Assembly (NCBI RefSeq): GCF_042701255.1
Contig: NZ_CP170554.1
Coordinates: forward strand, 1,364,001-1,428,000
Direction: 5' to 3'
DNA: 64,000 nt
DNA from: Tahibacter sp042701255
Lineage (GTDB): Bacteria; Pseudomonadota; Gammaproteobacteria; Xanthomonadales; Rhodanobacteraceae
Under the pieces are notes generated by a model, which made no database searches, was not told where the DNA came from, and saw only the letters and a list, made by a program, of their open reading frames with translations. A program made the translations under genes and the position numbers. Of this stretch, positions 1 through 8,083 are shown in pieces; position 1 is the first letter of the stretch, and every line of letters starts with the position of its first letter.

Positions 1-230
1 TGCGGCCGGCTCCAGTCGACGCGGTCCAGGCCGCGCACGACCAGACGAGCACCCGAGCCGCGCAGCAGCCCCGGTGCCCAACAGCGTGCGGCCATGCGCA
101 GCGGCAGATGCCGCCGGCGCGTGACCAGCAGCGCGAGCAATGCGAGCGTGATCCAGCCTGCCGTCCACAGCAGCGTGAATACGAGCTGCAGCGCGTTGAA
201 CGCCGCCCAGCTCCAGCGTGACAGAGCCAT
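1..230 (-). CDS. PlsC-like acyltransferase, N-terminal part (runs off left edge)
   Basis: The reverse strand from the ATG at 230 encodes at least 76 residues. It has a hydrophobic helix near residues 15-35 (LQLVFTLLWTAGWITLALL), then an Arg-rich stretch and the segment RCWAPGLLRGSGARLVVRG. A membrane helix followed by WAPxLLRxxGxxLxVxG is typical of the start of 1-acyl-glycerol-3-phosphate acyltransferases, which acylate lysophosphatidic acid at the inner membrane. The catalytic HxxxxD box would lie beyond the window edge, so the assignment rests on the N-terminus only. A GGAAGG stretch sits almost against the ATG. Confidence 0.6.
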   Translation of the reverse strand, partial: MALSRWSWAAFNALQLVFTLLWTAGWITLALLALLVTRRRHLPLRMAARCWAPGLLRGSGARLVVRGLDRVDWSRP

Positions 231-359
231 CCTTCCGTTCCCCTTGGTGTCCCGCTCGCCGTCGAGCCGCGGCGACCGGCCGCGGCCAACAAAGTCGCGG
301 TTTCCCGTGTCGTGCTCAAGTATTGCCTGCGCCGGCACGGCTCGTGCAGCAGCATCGCC

Positions 360-1277
360 ATGAAGCCACGCAGCGGCCGCACGTTCATCGGCATTTCGGG
401 CTGGCGCTACGCGCCCTGGCGCGGCGTATTCTATCCGCGCGGACTGGCCCAGCGGCGCGAGCTTTGTTACGCCGCGCGCACGTTCACGGCGATCGAGATC
501 AACGGCACGTTCTACAGCCTGCAGCGGCCGCAGAGCTTCCGCGACTGGCGGCAGCAGACGCCGGACGGCTTCGTCTTCGCGGTCAAGGCACCGCGCTACA
601 TCACCCACGTGCGCCGCCTGCGCGACATCGAAACGCCGCTGGCCAACTTCTTCGCCTCGGGCGTGCTCGCGCTGAGCGAGCGTCTCGGCCCGATACTCTG
701 GCAGTTTCCGCCGAGCCTGCGTTACGACGCGCAGCGCTTCGCCGATTTCCTCGCCTTGCTGCCGCAGACGACGACACAGGCGCTGGCCTTGGCGAGGCGC
801 CGCGATACGGCCAGGCTGCGCGGCCGCACGGCGCTGCCGCGTCTGGACGATGTGCCTTTGCGCCACGCGGTCGAGATCCGCCATCCGAGCTTCTGCGAAG
901 CCGCTTTCGTCGAACAGTTGCGCGAGCACGGCGTCGCGCTCGTCGTCACCGACACGGCCGGGCGCTGGCCGTCGATCGAGGAAGTCACGGCGGATTTCGT
1001 CTACCTGCGCCTGCACGGCGACCGCGAACTCTATGCGAGCGGTTACGGCACCAAAGCGCTCGATACCTGGGCGCGTCGCATCCGTGCCTGGCGTCGCGGC
1101 GTGCAGCCGGCCGATGCGCGCCGCATCACGCGTACGCGCGTGGGCAAACGACCGCGCGACGTCTTCTGCTTCTTCGACAACGACGTCAAGGTGCGCGCAC
1201 CGTTCGACGCCTATGCGCTGGCGGAGCGACTCGGCAGCGCGACCGGTGCCGAGCCGGGCCGTGCGGTCATCGACTGA
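360..1277 (+). CDS. DUF72 family protein
   Basis: Encodes 305 residues from the ATG at 360; a longer frame from 312 adds only Cys/Arg-rich, unconserved sequence. The N-terminus FIGISGWRYAPWRG..FYP, then AIEINGTFYSLQRP, FVFAVKAPRYITH and a later HAVEIRHPSF block are the DUF72 (YecE-like) signatures of a TIM-barrel-like fold. Its biochemical role is not established. It is divergent from the acyltransferase at 1-230 and shows normal high-GC codon use. The family call is firm; no function is offered. Confidence 0.9.
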   Translation: MKPRSGRTFIGISGWRYAPWRGVFYPRGLAQRRELCYAARTFTAIEINGTFYSLQRPQSFRDWRQQTPDGFVFAVKAPRYITHVRRLRDIETPLANFFASGVLALSERLGPILWQFPPSLRYDAQRFADFLALLPQTTTQALALARRRDTARLRGRTALPRLDDVPLRHAVEIRHPSFCEAAFVEQLREHGVALVVTDTAGRWPSIEEVTADFVYLRLHGDRELYASGYGTKALDTWARRIRAWRRGVQPADARRITRTRVGKRPRDVFCFFDNDVKVRAPFDAYALAERLGSATGAEPGRAVID

Positions 1278-1452
1278 CTATCGTGCAGAACGCGCGCAGG
1301 ACCCGGGCGCGCGGAGCGTCATGCCCGCAGTCGAGGTCAGCCGCTGGCTCTGCAGGTCCGCTTCAGGCGCGCGCATCGCGTGTATTGAGCGCAGTGCCGC
1401 AATCTTTCGGTGCGCAGCAATCATTGAACTGCGGCAGCAGGTGATGCGGGAT

Positions 1453-1884
1453 TCAGGACAGCGTATCGAACGCGTCGTCGATCTCGATGCCGATCAGGCG
1501 TTCGCGCGCGAAGGCCTGCTGCAGCCGTTTCGTCAGCGCCTCGCGCGTCATCGTCGTTTCGATCATGAGCGTGCATTGCAGCGGTAGTCCGTCGTGTGGA
1601 GCCGACGGCGTATCCAGCACGGAAACGCGCGCACGCGGATCCGGCGTCCACAGCTGGCCGTCGCCGGGCCAGAAACCGTAGACGATGATCGACGTCACAC
1701 GCTCCAGCGCCCAGTCCGATGTGCCGAGGCGCGCTCGCACTGCGGCCGCATCGTGATCGTCCAGCGGTGTTCCGCGCAGACTCAGGCGATAGCGGATCAC
1801 CGCTCCGTCGCCGGTCGTCGCGTCACCGATGCGTCCGTGCCATCGCTGCACTCGCTGCTCCCCGTTTGTCCTGACTGCGTGCAT
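1453..1884 (-). CDS. hypothetical protein, 143 aa
   Basis: This frame has a balanced, protein-like composition (RVTSIIVYGFWPGDGQLWTPDPRARVSVL, then TLMIETTMTREALTKRLQQAF) and G/C-ending codons. I do not recognise a family. There is no signal peptide or membrane segment. It converges with the DUF72 gene, about 175 bp apart. The alternative frames through this stretch are Arg/Ser-rich and look like shadows. Confidence 0.6.
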   Translation of the reverse strand: MHAVRTNGEQRVQRWHGRIGDATTGDGAVIRYRLSLRGTPLDDHDAAAVRARLGTSDWALERVTSIIVYGFWPGDGQLWTPDPRARVSVLDTPSAPHDGLPLQCTLMIETTMTREALTKRLQQAFARERLIGIEIDDAFDTLS

Positions 1885-2824
1885 TGCTCATGGTGGCCGC
1901 AATTTGCGTCACAACGCATGTGACGATAGTCCGGAGCATTGATGCAGAAGCATGAAGAAATGTTTAGATTCGATGCGATCGATGCGCAGTTCACGCGTGT
2001 GAAACGCATCGACGGTCACGCTGCAGCTGCAGCGTGATTACGGCGGTATTGCAATCTGCCATCGGTTTTCGTTCTGCGTATGACGAGTGCCGTGACGTAT
2101 GCGGGCGAGTGCTGCGTCGCATCAGTACGCGACGTTGCGGAAATGCTGCCGCGTCTATTGCGCGCTGTTGCGATGGTGATTGAGCGACGCGGTGAGCGGA
2201 TGCGGACGCGCGACGAAACACAGTCGTTGCATCGCTTCATCCTCGCCAGCGTAGTTGCCTGCGGCAGCGCGGAGTCGGTCTCGTGGCTGATCGCCAGCTC
2301 GGTTTGCGACATGGCATCGGCAAACGCATGGCGGCCGCACGCGGCGGGTAGGGATTCGCCGCGCTGCTTCGTGGAGATCGGCTTGCGGCTGTCCGGGGTA
2401 ATTCGTTCGACGGCCTGCAGCCGTTGCGACGTTGCTGTCGCACATCGTGTTGCTGCAACACCGTGCTGTCTCACTGCTGACGAAACTCGAATCACGACGT
2501 CGTCGATTCGATGCCGTTGCCTCGTTGCTGTTGCTTCGATGCCTGTGCGCGTCGATTGAAGCGTTGCCAGTGTTGGCGACGTCGTCGATTCGAGGCCACT
2601 GCTTCGATGCCGCCCGCCTCGAAGCCCACGCCTATCGGCGGCTGCTCCGCTCGGGCTGGCCGATGGCCTCGGACGCGCTCGCCTCCACGCGAGCCCCGTT
2701 TCTCTGCCATCGACGGTCCCGGCTGCCCAGTGCCGGGCCAGTCCGCTACAATCCGCCACCCGCGCAATTCCGCCGCCGTGCCTGCACGGCAACCCGGAGT
2801 ACCCGCGCCGAGACGCCGCTCGCA
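1885..2824. other. about 940 bp with no convincing gene
   Basis: Open frames exist on both strands, but their translations are rich in Arg, Ser, Cys and Ala with no recognisable motif and no good ribosome-binding site. Base composition is less strongly G/C at third positions than in neighbouring genes. The stretch contains the direct repeat listed separately and must hold the promoter of the tRNA gene at 2825. Confidence 0.5.
2496..2593. repeat. 16-bp direct repeat pair
   Basis: GACGTCGTCGATTCGA occurs at 2496-2511 and again at 2578-2593, both followed within a few bases by GCC. A related phrase, TTGCTTCGATGCC, lies between and after the copies. The pair sits 230-330 bp upstream of the tRNA gene. 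No function is evident. Confidence 0.6.
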
Positions 2825-2900
2825 GGGCCTATAGCTCAACGGTTAGAGCAGAGGACTCATAATCCTTTGGTTCACGGTTCGAATCCGTGTGGGCCCACCA
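2825..2900 (+). tRNA. tRNA-Ile (anticodon CAT, the lysidine-modified type)
   Basis: All cloverleaf arms can be folded by eye: acceptor GGGCCTA with TGGGCCC, D arm GCTC/GAGC, anticodon stem GAGGA/TCCTT around loop CTCATAA, T arm CACGG-TTCGAAT-CCGTG, discriminator A and encoded CCA. The anticodon CAT is at 2858-2860. The GACTCATAATC anticodon arm resembles E. coli tRNA-Ile2, whose C34 is converted to lysidine by TilS to read AUA, more than it resembles elongator or initiator tRNA-Met. The accessory block starts about 30 bp downstream. Confidence 0.9.
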
Positions 2901-2930
2901 CCTCCTTCCGATTGTCATCTGGCTGCTGCT

Positions 2931-2994
2931 TGTTAAAGCATAGTTTGGCCGCTGCGGCCAAACTTCATCATAATTCTGGCAAGTTTGGCCGAGA
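2931..2994. repeat. left-end repeat cluster, probable transposase-binding sites
   Basis: Three copies of an AGTTTGGCC core occur in 55 bp: AAAGCATAGTTTGGCCGC at 2935-2952, the opposite orientation GCGGCCAAACT at 2954-2964, and CAAGTTTGGCCGAG near 2980-2993. The first two form an 11-bp palindrome with a single central base (2942-2964). Clustered terminal repeats are what TnsB-type transposases bind. Because the palindrome lies 40 bp after the tRNA, it could also act in tRNA transcription termination. Confidence 0.6.
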
Positions 2995-3203
2995 ACCGGC
3001 GGGCCGAGCGCCAAGAAGGCGCCGTTCCCCGGGGCGGTAGTGCTGAGGTGCTTCGGCCATTCGTGGACCATGGAAGACAACACGGCGGAGCTATGCCTGA
3101 CAAGGTGCTCATTCGCACAGGCTCGCTCAGCAGTTTGTAGCGTGTTCAAATCGTGGTATCTGGACACGTTTCTGGTCAGTGCGCTTGAACGAGCACTCCA
3201 CCG

Positions 3204-5567
3204 ATGGCTGACCATGAACCGCTTAGCGCTCTCCGGGCTGAGAACGCCCGGCTGATTGCCTTGCTGGAATCGCATGGCATTGGCTGGCGGCTGCATTCTC
3301 CGCCGATCGAGCCTGCGAGCGACCTTGAGCGTTCGCATCTTTCCCCGGGCGAGAAAGTCGCTCTATTTCGGCGGCTCTTTCGTGGGCGCACGGATGTGTA
3401 TCCGCTCCGGTGGGAAGGCAAGAGTTCAGGCAAATCCGGCTATTCCCCGGCCTGCGCAAACGAATGGCGCGCCGGCGTCTGCGAAAAGCCGCGGATCAAA
3501 TGCGGTGATTGCAACCATCGATCTCTCATACCGCTATCTGACTCTGTGATCTACGGCCACCTGGCCGGCGAGCACACGATCGGGGTCTATCCGCTGTTGG
3601 AAGACGATACCTGTCACTTTCTAGCAGTTGATTTCGACGATGCAGAGTGGCGAGACGATGCCCGCGCGTTCGCACAGGCATGCCACGACCTCGGCGTGCC
3701 GGTCGCACTCGAAATCTCGCGATCCGGGAAAGGAGCACATGCCTGGATTTTCTTCAAAGGTAGAACGCCTGCTCGAGAAGCGCGCAGGTTGGGAACAGCG
3801 CTCATCAGCTATACGTGTTCGCGTACCAGGCAACTCGAACTGACGTCCTACGACAGGCTGTTTCCTAACCAGGACACTATGCCGAAAGGAGGATTCGGAA
3901 ACCTGATCGCGCTCCCGCTGCAGAAACCGCCTCGTGAGACCGGATGCAGCGTTTTCGTCGACGAGCAGCTCCAGCCACATCGAGACCAATGGGTCTTTCT
4001 GGCGAGCATTGAGCCAATGGAAAGTCACGACATCGAGCCGACAATTCTTAGAGCTACGGGTGGCGTGCACGCATTGGATGTCAACTTCATTGTGGATGAG
4101 GATCTGGCGACGCCATGGAAGCGAGAGGCGTCACCGGGAACGAAACTAGTAGGCAAGATGCCCGAATCCGTGACCGTGACCTTTGCCAACCAGCTCTACT
4201 TCGAAAAAGCACAGCTGCCTCAGGCGCTGGCAAACCGCTTGATCCGACTCGCTGCGTTTCAAAATCCCGAGTTCTACAGAGCCCAGGCAATGCGGATGTC
4301 CGTATGGGACAAGCCTCGCGTAATCGGCAACGCCGAAAACTATCCGAAGCACATTGCGTTGCCGCGAGGCTGCTTGGACGCTGCGCAAGATCTTCTCCGC
4401 GAAAACGAGATCCGCTGCAACCTTCAAGACGAGCGCCATTCCGGCGAACCGATCGACATCAGCTTTACCGGCACGTTGCGTCACGACCAGCAGGAGGCCG
4501 TTTTGGCGATGACGCGCCACGATACTGGCGTCCTCTGTGCTCCCACAGCATTCGGAAAAACTGTCACCGCGACAGCGTTGATCGCACATCGGCGAGTCAA
4601 CACACTGATATTGGTCCACCGGACTGAACTGTTGAAGCAATGGCAGGAACGTCTTCACACCTTTCTGGACGCGGGTAAGGGCGTGGTAGGGACAATTGGT
4701 GGAGGCAAAGCCAAGCCAACTGGCAAGATCGATATAGCGGTGATGCAATCGCTCTCGCGGCGCGGAGAAGTTAGCTCGCTAGTCGACGCCTACGGGCAGA
4801 TCATTGTCGACGAGTGTCACCACATCGGTGCAGTTTCCTTCGACGCAATTTTGAAGCGCGCCAAAGCCAAACACGTCATCGGGCTGACCGCCACCCCAAT
4901 TCGTCGCGACGGCCAACAGCCGATCATTTTCATGCAATGCGGCCCCATCCGGTATACAGCCGCGGCACCAGCTGGTGCTCCGCGCGATCTGGAAGTCGTT
5001 CCGCGTATGCGGACCTCGCAAATCGAACTCTCGCCAGAGGCCGGCATACAGGACGTCTTCAGATGCTTGGCCACGGATCAATCGCGCACGGCTCAGATCA
5101 CAGCAGAAGTCCGTCAAGCAGCCAATCAGGGGCGCAAAGTACTCGTGTTGAGCGAGCGGACTGAGCACGTAGACGCGATTGCGACCGCGTTGAATGGAAA
5201 GGTGCCGGCGCTCTTCGTGCTGCACGGAAGAATGTCCAAAAAACAGCGTTCTGCGTTGCTAGCAGAACTCGACGAATTGCCAGCCAATGCTTCTCGAGTC
5301 CTGCTGGCGACGGGGAAACTTGTTGGGGAGGGCTTCGACCATCCGCCGCTCGACACATTGGTGCTCGCGATGCCAGTGTCGTGGAAAGGCACATTGCAGC
5401 AGTACGCGGGGCGACTACACCGGGAGCATGTAAACAAAAATGATGTCCGAATTGTCGATATTGTGGACACGGGACATCCGGCGCTACTTCGAATGTGGGA
5501 GAAGCGCCAACGTGGCTACAAGGCAATGGGATACAAGATCGCAGCCGTAGACAGCTGCGCGGAGTGA
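3204..5567 (+). CDS. archaeo-eukaryotic primase fused to SF2 helicase (TOTE-type conflict protein)
   Basis: 787 residues. An N-terminal helical segment (LSALRAENARLIALLESHGI) is followed by a region with four Cys (ACANEWRAGVCEKPRIKCGDC) and then an archaeo-eukaryotic primase-like domain. That domain has the metal-binding hhDhD motif (LAVDFDD, about residues 140-146) and the GKGAHAW histidine motif (about 175-181). The C-terminal half is a superfamily 2 helicase: APTAFGKT Walker A near 446, VDECHH Walker B near 534, GLTATP, and a QYAGRLHRE motif VI. This architecture is known from the primase-helicase proteins called TOTE conflict systems; substrates are unproven. It is the first gene inside the left end of the element, transcribed inward, and converges on tniQ. 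No strong Shine-Dalgarno is seen before the ATG. Confidence 0.85.
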   Translation: MADHEPLSALRAENARLIALLESHGIGWRLHSPPIEPASDLERSHLSPGEKVALFRRLFRGRTDVYPLRWEGKSSGKSGYSPACANEWRAGVCEKPRIKCGDCNHRSLIPLSDSVIYGHLAGEHTIGVYPLLEDDTCHFLAVDFDDAEWRDDARAFAQACHDLGVPVALEISRSGKGAHAWIFFKGRTPAREARRLGTALISYTCSRTRQLELTSYDRLFPNQDTMPKGGFGNLIALPLQKPPRETGCSVFVDEQLQPHRDQWVFLASIEPMESHDIEPTILRATGGVHALDVNFIVDEDLATPWKREASPGTKLVGKMPESVTVTFANQLYFEKAQLPQALANRLIRLAAFQNPEFYRAQAMRMSVWDKPRVIGNAENYPKHIALPRGCLDAAQDLLRENEIRCNLQDERHSGEPIDISFTGTLRHDQQEAVLAMTRHDTGVLCAPTAFGKTVTATALIAHRRVNTLILVHRTELLKQWQERLHTFLDAGKGVVGTIGGGKAKPTGKIDIAVMQSLSRRGEVSSLVDAYGQIIVDECHHIGAVSFDAILKRAKAKHVIGLTATPIRRDGQQPIIFMQCGPIRYTAAAPAGAPRDLEVVPRMRTSQIELSPEAGIQDVFRCLATDQSRTAQITAEVRQAANQGRKVLVLSERTEHVDAIATALNGKVPALFVLHGRMSKKQRSALLAELDELPANASRVLLATGKLVGEGFDHPPLDTLVLAMPVSWKGTLQQYAGRLHREHVNKNDVRIVDIVDTGHPALLRMWEKRQRGYKAMGYKIAAVDSCAE

Positions 5568-5734
5568 CGTAATCTATCTCGATGCGAGTGCCAGCATCGA
5601 ATCTGGGCTTGACTAGTTTCTTCTTCAGGTAATCGTCCTCGCAGCCGATTGCGAGGCCTATTGATTGCTGCCACTCGGTCCAAAGTAGAGAATCGCCCAT
5701 CCTCGATGGCCACGTATCCTGCTCACAGTTCCCG

Positions 5735-6774
5735 TCAAGCGCTATGCGCACTGGCTTCTCGAAGGAAGGTCGCCAGGACCGCTCTCGCTAGACTCTTTCC
5801 AACATCGAGCCGCGCAACCAGAATTTCGACGATCTCGTCGTGGCTGCGGACCTCGCCACGTCTGTACCTCGCAATTAGCTCAGCCCGTAGAAGGGCGTTG
5901 ATTCGCTCGACATGATGGGCGCGTCGCCGATCCCTCCGGTTGCGCCAATCCTTGACGTAGGCAGCAGTTTCCTCCGGCAATCTATTTCGCAGGAAACCGG
6001 TCGAGACACCGACAGATTTCGCGAGCGTGCGGAGAGATGCTGAAATCGTGCTTTCAGGCAGCGCCAGGTTTTCCGACATGCGGTTGAGCACGAGCTTACT
6101 CGCTTCCTTCGGCGGTCGCGGCCGGAGTTGTTCTGGCAGCTTCCGGCGTACGCAATCCAACTCGCCGGCGATGAGAGCTGCCTCCCGAGGTTCGCGGAGG
6201 ATGTGGACTAATGGAACACCTGAAGCTTCTGCTTGCCGAAGCATGGTGTAAAGCGTTGGACGGGCGGTCCGCCCCAGGACACGGACCCGGTCAATCTTGG
6301 GCGAGTACGCCGTAACAGACTTGTAGACGGTCGACATCACTGCACGAAGCTCAAGGCAGAACGTCTGCAATGCGTCGGGTGCTGCTTCCGATAGCGTACC
6401 GCAAGCAATGCTCTCGACAAGTGCGATGCAATCGCGCTCGCCAAAGCCAGGTTCCAGTTGAAGTGTCCATCGACGCCAGTCTGGGATGAGCGATGACTCG
6501 CAACGCCAGCATAGATCGAGGGCTCCGTTGCGATGTGGCCAGGTCTGCTTTTGGCCACAAGCAGGGCAGAGTTCGACGAGTCGCAGCCGATGGACTGGGC
6601 AGCGCTCTATTACGGAAATTCGCCAAAGTAGGCTGTCGAAATGCTCGCCGTCGTTGGTGAGTCGCTCGTGCATGCAAGCGGGGCACCATGCGCGCGAATA
6701 CTTTAGTGTATGTTGCCCAAGCTTGGCTGTTGCGGGGCGCAGCGCTCGTAGTGTTAGTCGATCAAGATTCGGAA
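5735..6774 (-). pseudogene. tniQ: tniQ/tnsD-like targeting protein, 5' end missing
   Basis: About 345 C-terminal codons remain. The first native residues after the IS junction (IPNLDRLTLRALRPAT) lead into a TniQ zinc-ribbon pattern: WCPAC, then SLLWRISVIERCPVH and LVELCPACG. A long helical C-terminus follows, with HTH-like segments (STISASLRTLAKSVGVSTGFLRNRLP). TniQ/TnsD proteins choose the insertion site and pass it to TnsC in Tn7-like transposition. The roughly 80-100 residues that normally precede the zinc-binding region are missing; the frame runs into the left end of the IS at 6775 and continues as antisense IS sequence. The tail ends normally at a stop at 5735. Identification of the family is strong; function is presumably lost. 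Confidence 0.85.
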
Positions 6775-6802
6775 TGAACCGCCCCGACTTTCCCGGAGGC
6801 TC
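6775..6802 (+). repeat. IS3 left inverted repeat
   Basis: The 28-bp end begins TGAACCGCCCCGACTTTCCC and matches the reverse complement of 8056-8083 at 23 of 28 positions, with all of the outermost 12 bases identical. Confidence 0.9.
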
Positions 6803-6824
6803 TTTCCCTTGAGAGGATAGAGCG

Positions 6825-7148
6825 ATGAGAAAGTCAGAGAAGTATTCGGACGAATTGCGGGAGCGGGCGGTGCGGATGGTGCTGGAGCACCAGTCCGAGT
6901 ACGACTCGCAATGGGCAGCGATCGAGTCGATCAGCAGGAAGTTCGGCTGCACGACGGAGACGCTGCGTCGCTGGGTTCGGCAGGCCGAGCGCGACCAGGG
7001 CAAGCGTGCGGGTCCGACGACAGCAGAACAGGCGCGGATCAAAGAGCTGGAGCGAGAGCTGCGTGAGCTGCGGCAGGCCAACGAGATCCTGCGAAAGGCA
7101 AGTGCGTATTTTGCCCAGGCGGAGCTCGACCGCCGGTCCAAATCATGA
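6825..7148 (+). CDS. IS3-family transposase subunit OrfA
   Basis: 107 residues. The N-terminal HTH (YSDELRERAVRMVLEH..ISRKFGCTTETLRRWVRQAE) binds the IS ends. The following leucine-zipper-like helix (RIKELERELRELRQANEILRKA) is the usual multimerisation region. The C-terminal AYFAQAELDRR is typical of OrfA proteins of the IS3 subgroup. Its stop codon overlaps the orfB start as ATGA. An OrfAB fusion by -1 frameshifting is the family norm, but no clear A-rich slippery heptamer was picked out. Confidence 0.93.
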   Translation: MRKSEKYSDELRERAVRMVLEHQSEYDSQWAAIESISRKFGCTTETLRRWVRQAERDQGKRAGPTTAEQARIKELERELRELRQANEILRKASAYFAQAELDRRSKS

Positions 7149-8044
7149 CGGCGTTTATCGACCAACACCGCGACGCCTACGGAGTCGAGCCGATCTGCAA
7201 GGTGCTGCCGATCGCTCCGTCGACCTACTACACCCACGCGGCGTGTCAGGCGGATCCGCAGCAGCGCTCGAACCGGTCGTGGCGAGACGATGCGCTGTGC
7301 GGCGAGATTCGCCGAGTCTGGGACGAGAACAAGCAGGTCTACGGTGTGCGCAAGGTGTGGCGTCAGCTGCTGCGCGAAGGCGTTGGCGTGGCGCGGTGCA
7401 CGGTAGCGCGGCTGATGAAGCGGCTGGGGCTGGCCGGCGTGGTGCGCGGCAAGGTGATCAAGACCACGCACAGCGACAAGGCCATGCCCTGTCCACGCGA
7501 CCAGGTGAACCGGCAGTTCCGGGCCGAGCGACCCAATCTGCTGTGGGTATCGGACTTTACCTACGTGTCGACCTGGCAGGGATTCGTCTACGTGGCGTTC
7601 GTCATCGACGTCTTTGCACGGCGGATCGTGGGCTGGAAGGTGTCCAGCTCGGCCCGCACCGACTTCGTGCTCGACGCCTTGGAACAGGCCTTGTACGCCC
7701 GCCAGCCCACGCAAGGCGGCCTGATTCATCACTCTGACCGCGGCGTCCAGTACGTCTCGATCCGCTACACCGAGCGTCTGGCCGAAGCGGGTATCGAACC
7801 GTCCGTCGGCAGTGTCGGCGACTCTTACGACAATGCGCTGGCCGAGTCGATCAATGGACTGTACAAGGCCGAAGTGATTCACCGGCGATCCTGGCCCAAC
7901 CGCGAAGCGGTCGAACTGGCAACGCTGGAATGGGTCGACTGGTTCAATCACCGTCGACTGCTGGGGCCTATCGGCAACGTTCCGCCGGCAGAAGCTGAGG
8001 CGGCCTACTACCGGCAAATCCGTGAGCTCGCCATGGCGGCGTGA
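7145..8044 (+). CDS. IS3-family transposase catalytic subunit OrfB
   Basis: 299 residues. After an HTH_21-like region (VYGVRKVWRQLLREGVGVARCTVARLMKRLGL), the rve/DDE core shows all three acidic positions: WVSDFTYV, HHSDRGVQYVS and DNALAESINGLYKAEV, with the last acid being the E of AESINGLYK. The frame is intact, so this IS may still be active. It overlaps orfA by 4 nt (ATGA), which suggests translational coupling. Confidence 0.93.
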   Translation: MTAFIDQHRDAYGVEPICKVLPIAPSTYYTHAACQADPQQRSNRSWRDDALCGEIRRVWDENKQVYGVRKVWRQLLREGVGVARCTVARLMKRLGLAGVVRGKVIKTTHSDKAMPCPRDQVNRQFRAERPNLLWVSDFTYVSTWQGFVYVAFVIDVFARRIVGWKVSSSARTDFVLDALEQALYARQPTQGGLIHHSDRGVQYVSIRYTERLAEAGIEPSVGSVGDSYDNALAESINGLYKAEVIHRRSWPNREAVELATLEWVDWFNHRRLLGPIGNVPPAEAEAAYYRQIRELAMAA

Positions 8045-8055
8045 CTCACACCAAT

Positions 8056-8083
8056 GAGTCTCCGGGATTCCCGGGGCGGTTCA
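8056..8083 (-). repeat. IS3 right inverted repeat
   Basis: Read on the minus strand from 8083 this end begins TGAACCGCCCCGGGAATCCC and pairs with 6775-6802 (23/28). The reading frame of truncated tnsB runs through it and stops at 8046, adding about a dozen IS-derived residues to the TnsB remnant. Confidence 0.9.

Larger units (their letters stand above)
6775..8083 (+). mobile_element. IS3-family insertion sequence, complete, 1309 bp
   Basis: The element is bounded by imperfect inverted repeats beginning TGAACCGCCCCG, and contains overlapping orfA and orfB with an intact DDE transposase. Flanking bases are GAA on the left and GCT on the right, so the 3-bp target duplication usual for IS3 elements is absent. 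The left flank is inside tniQ and the right flank inside tnsB, two genes that should be separated by tnsC. The simplest reading is that the IS inserted and then caused an adjacent deletion. Confidence 0.92.

Noticed and set aside
2016..2792. 258-codon minus-strand frame upstream of the tRNA
   Set aside because: No motif, rich in Arg, Ser, Thr and His, poor start and no codon-position bias; treated as non-coding.
2901..2930. tRNA 3'-end duplicate as an integrase att site
   Set aside because: No copy of the tRNA 3' end is visible near 33.1 kb and there is no integrase gene; the inverted repeats suit a transposon better.
5735..8017. A single 760-codon minus-strand gene
   Set aside because: The first 414 codons are the antisense of the IS3 transposase; only the part from 6774 down is real tniQ.
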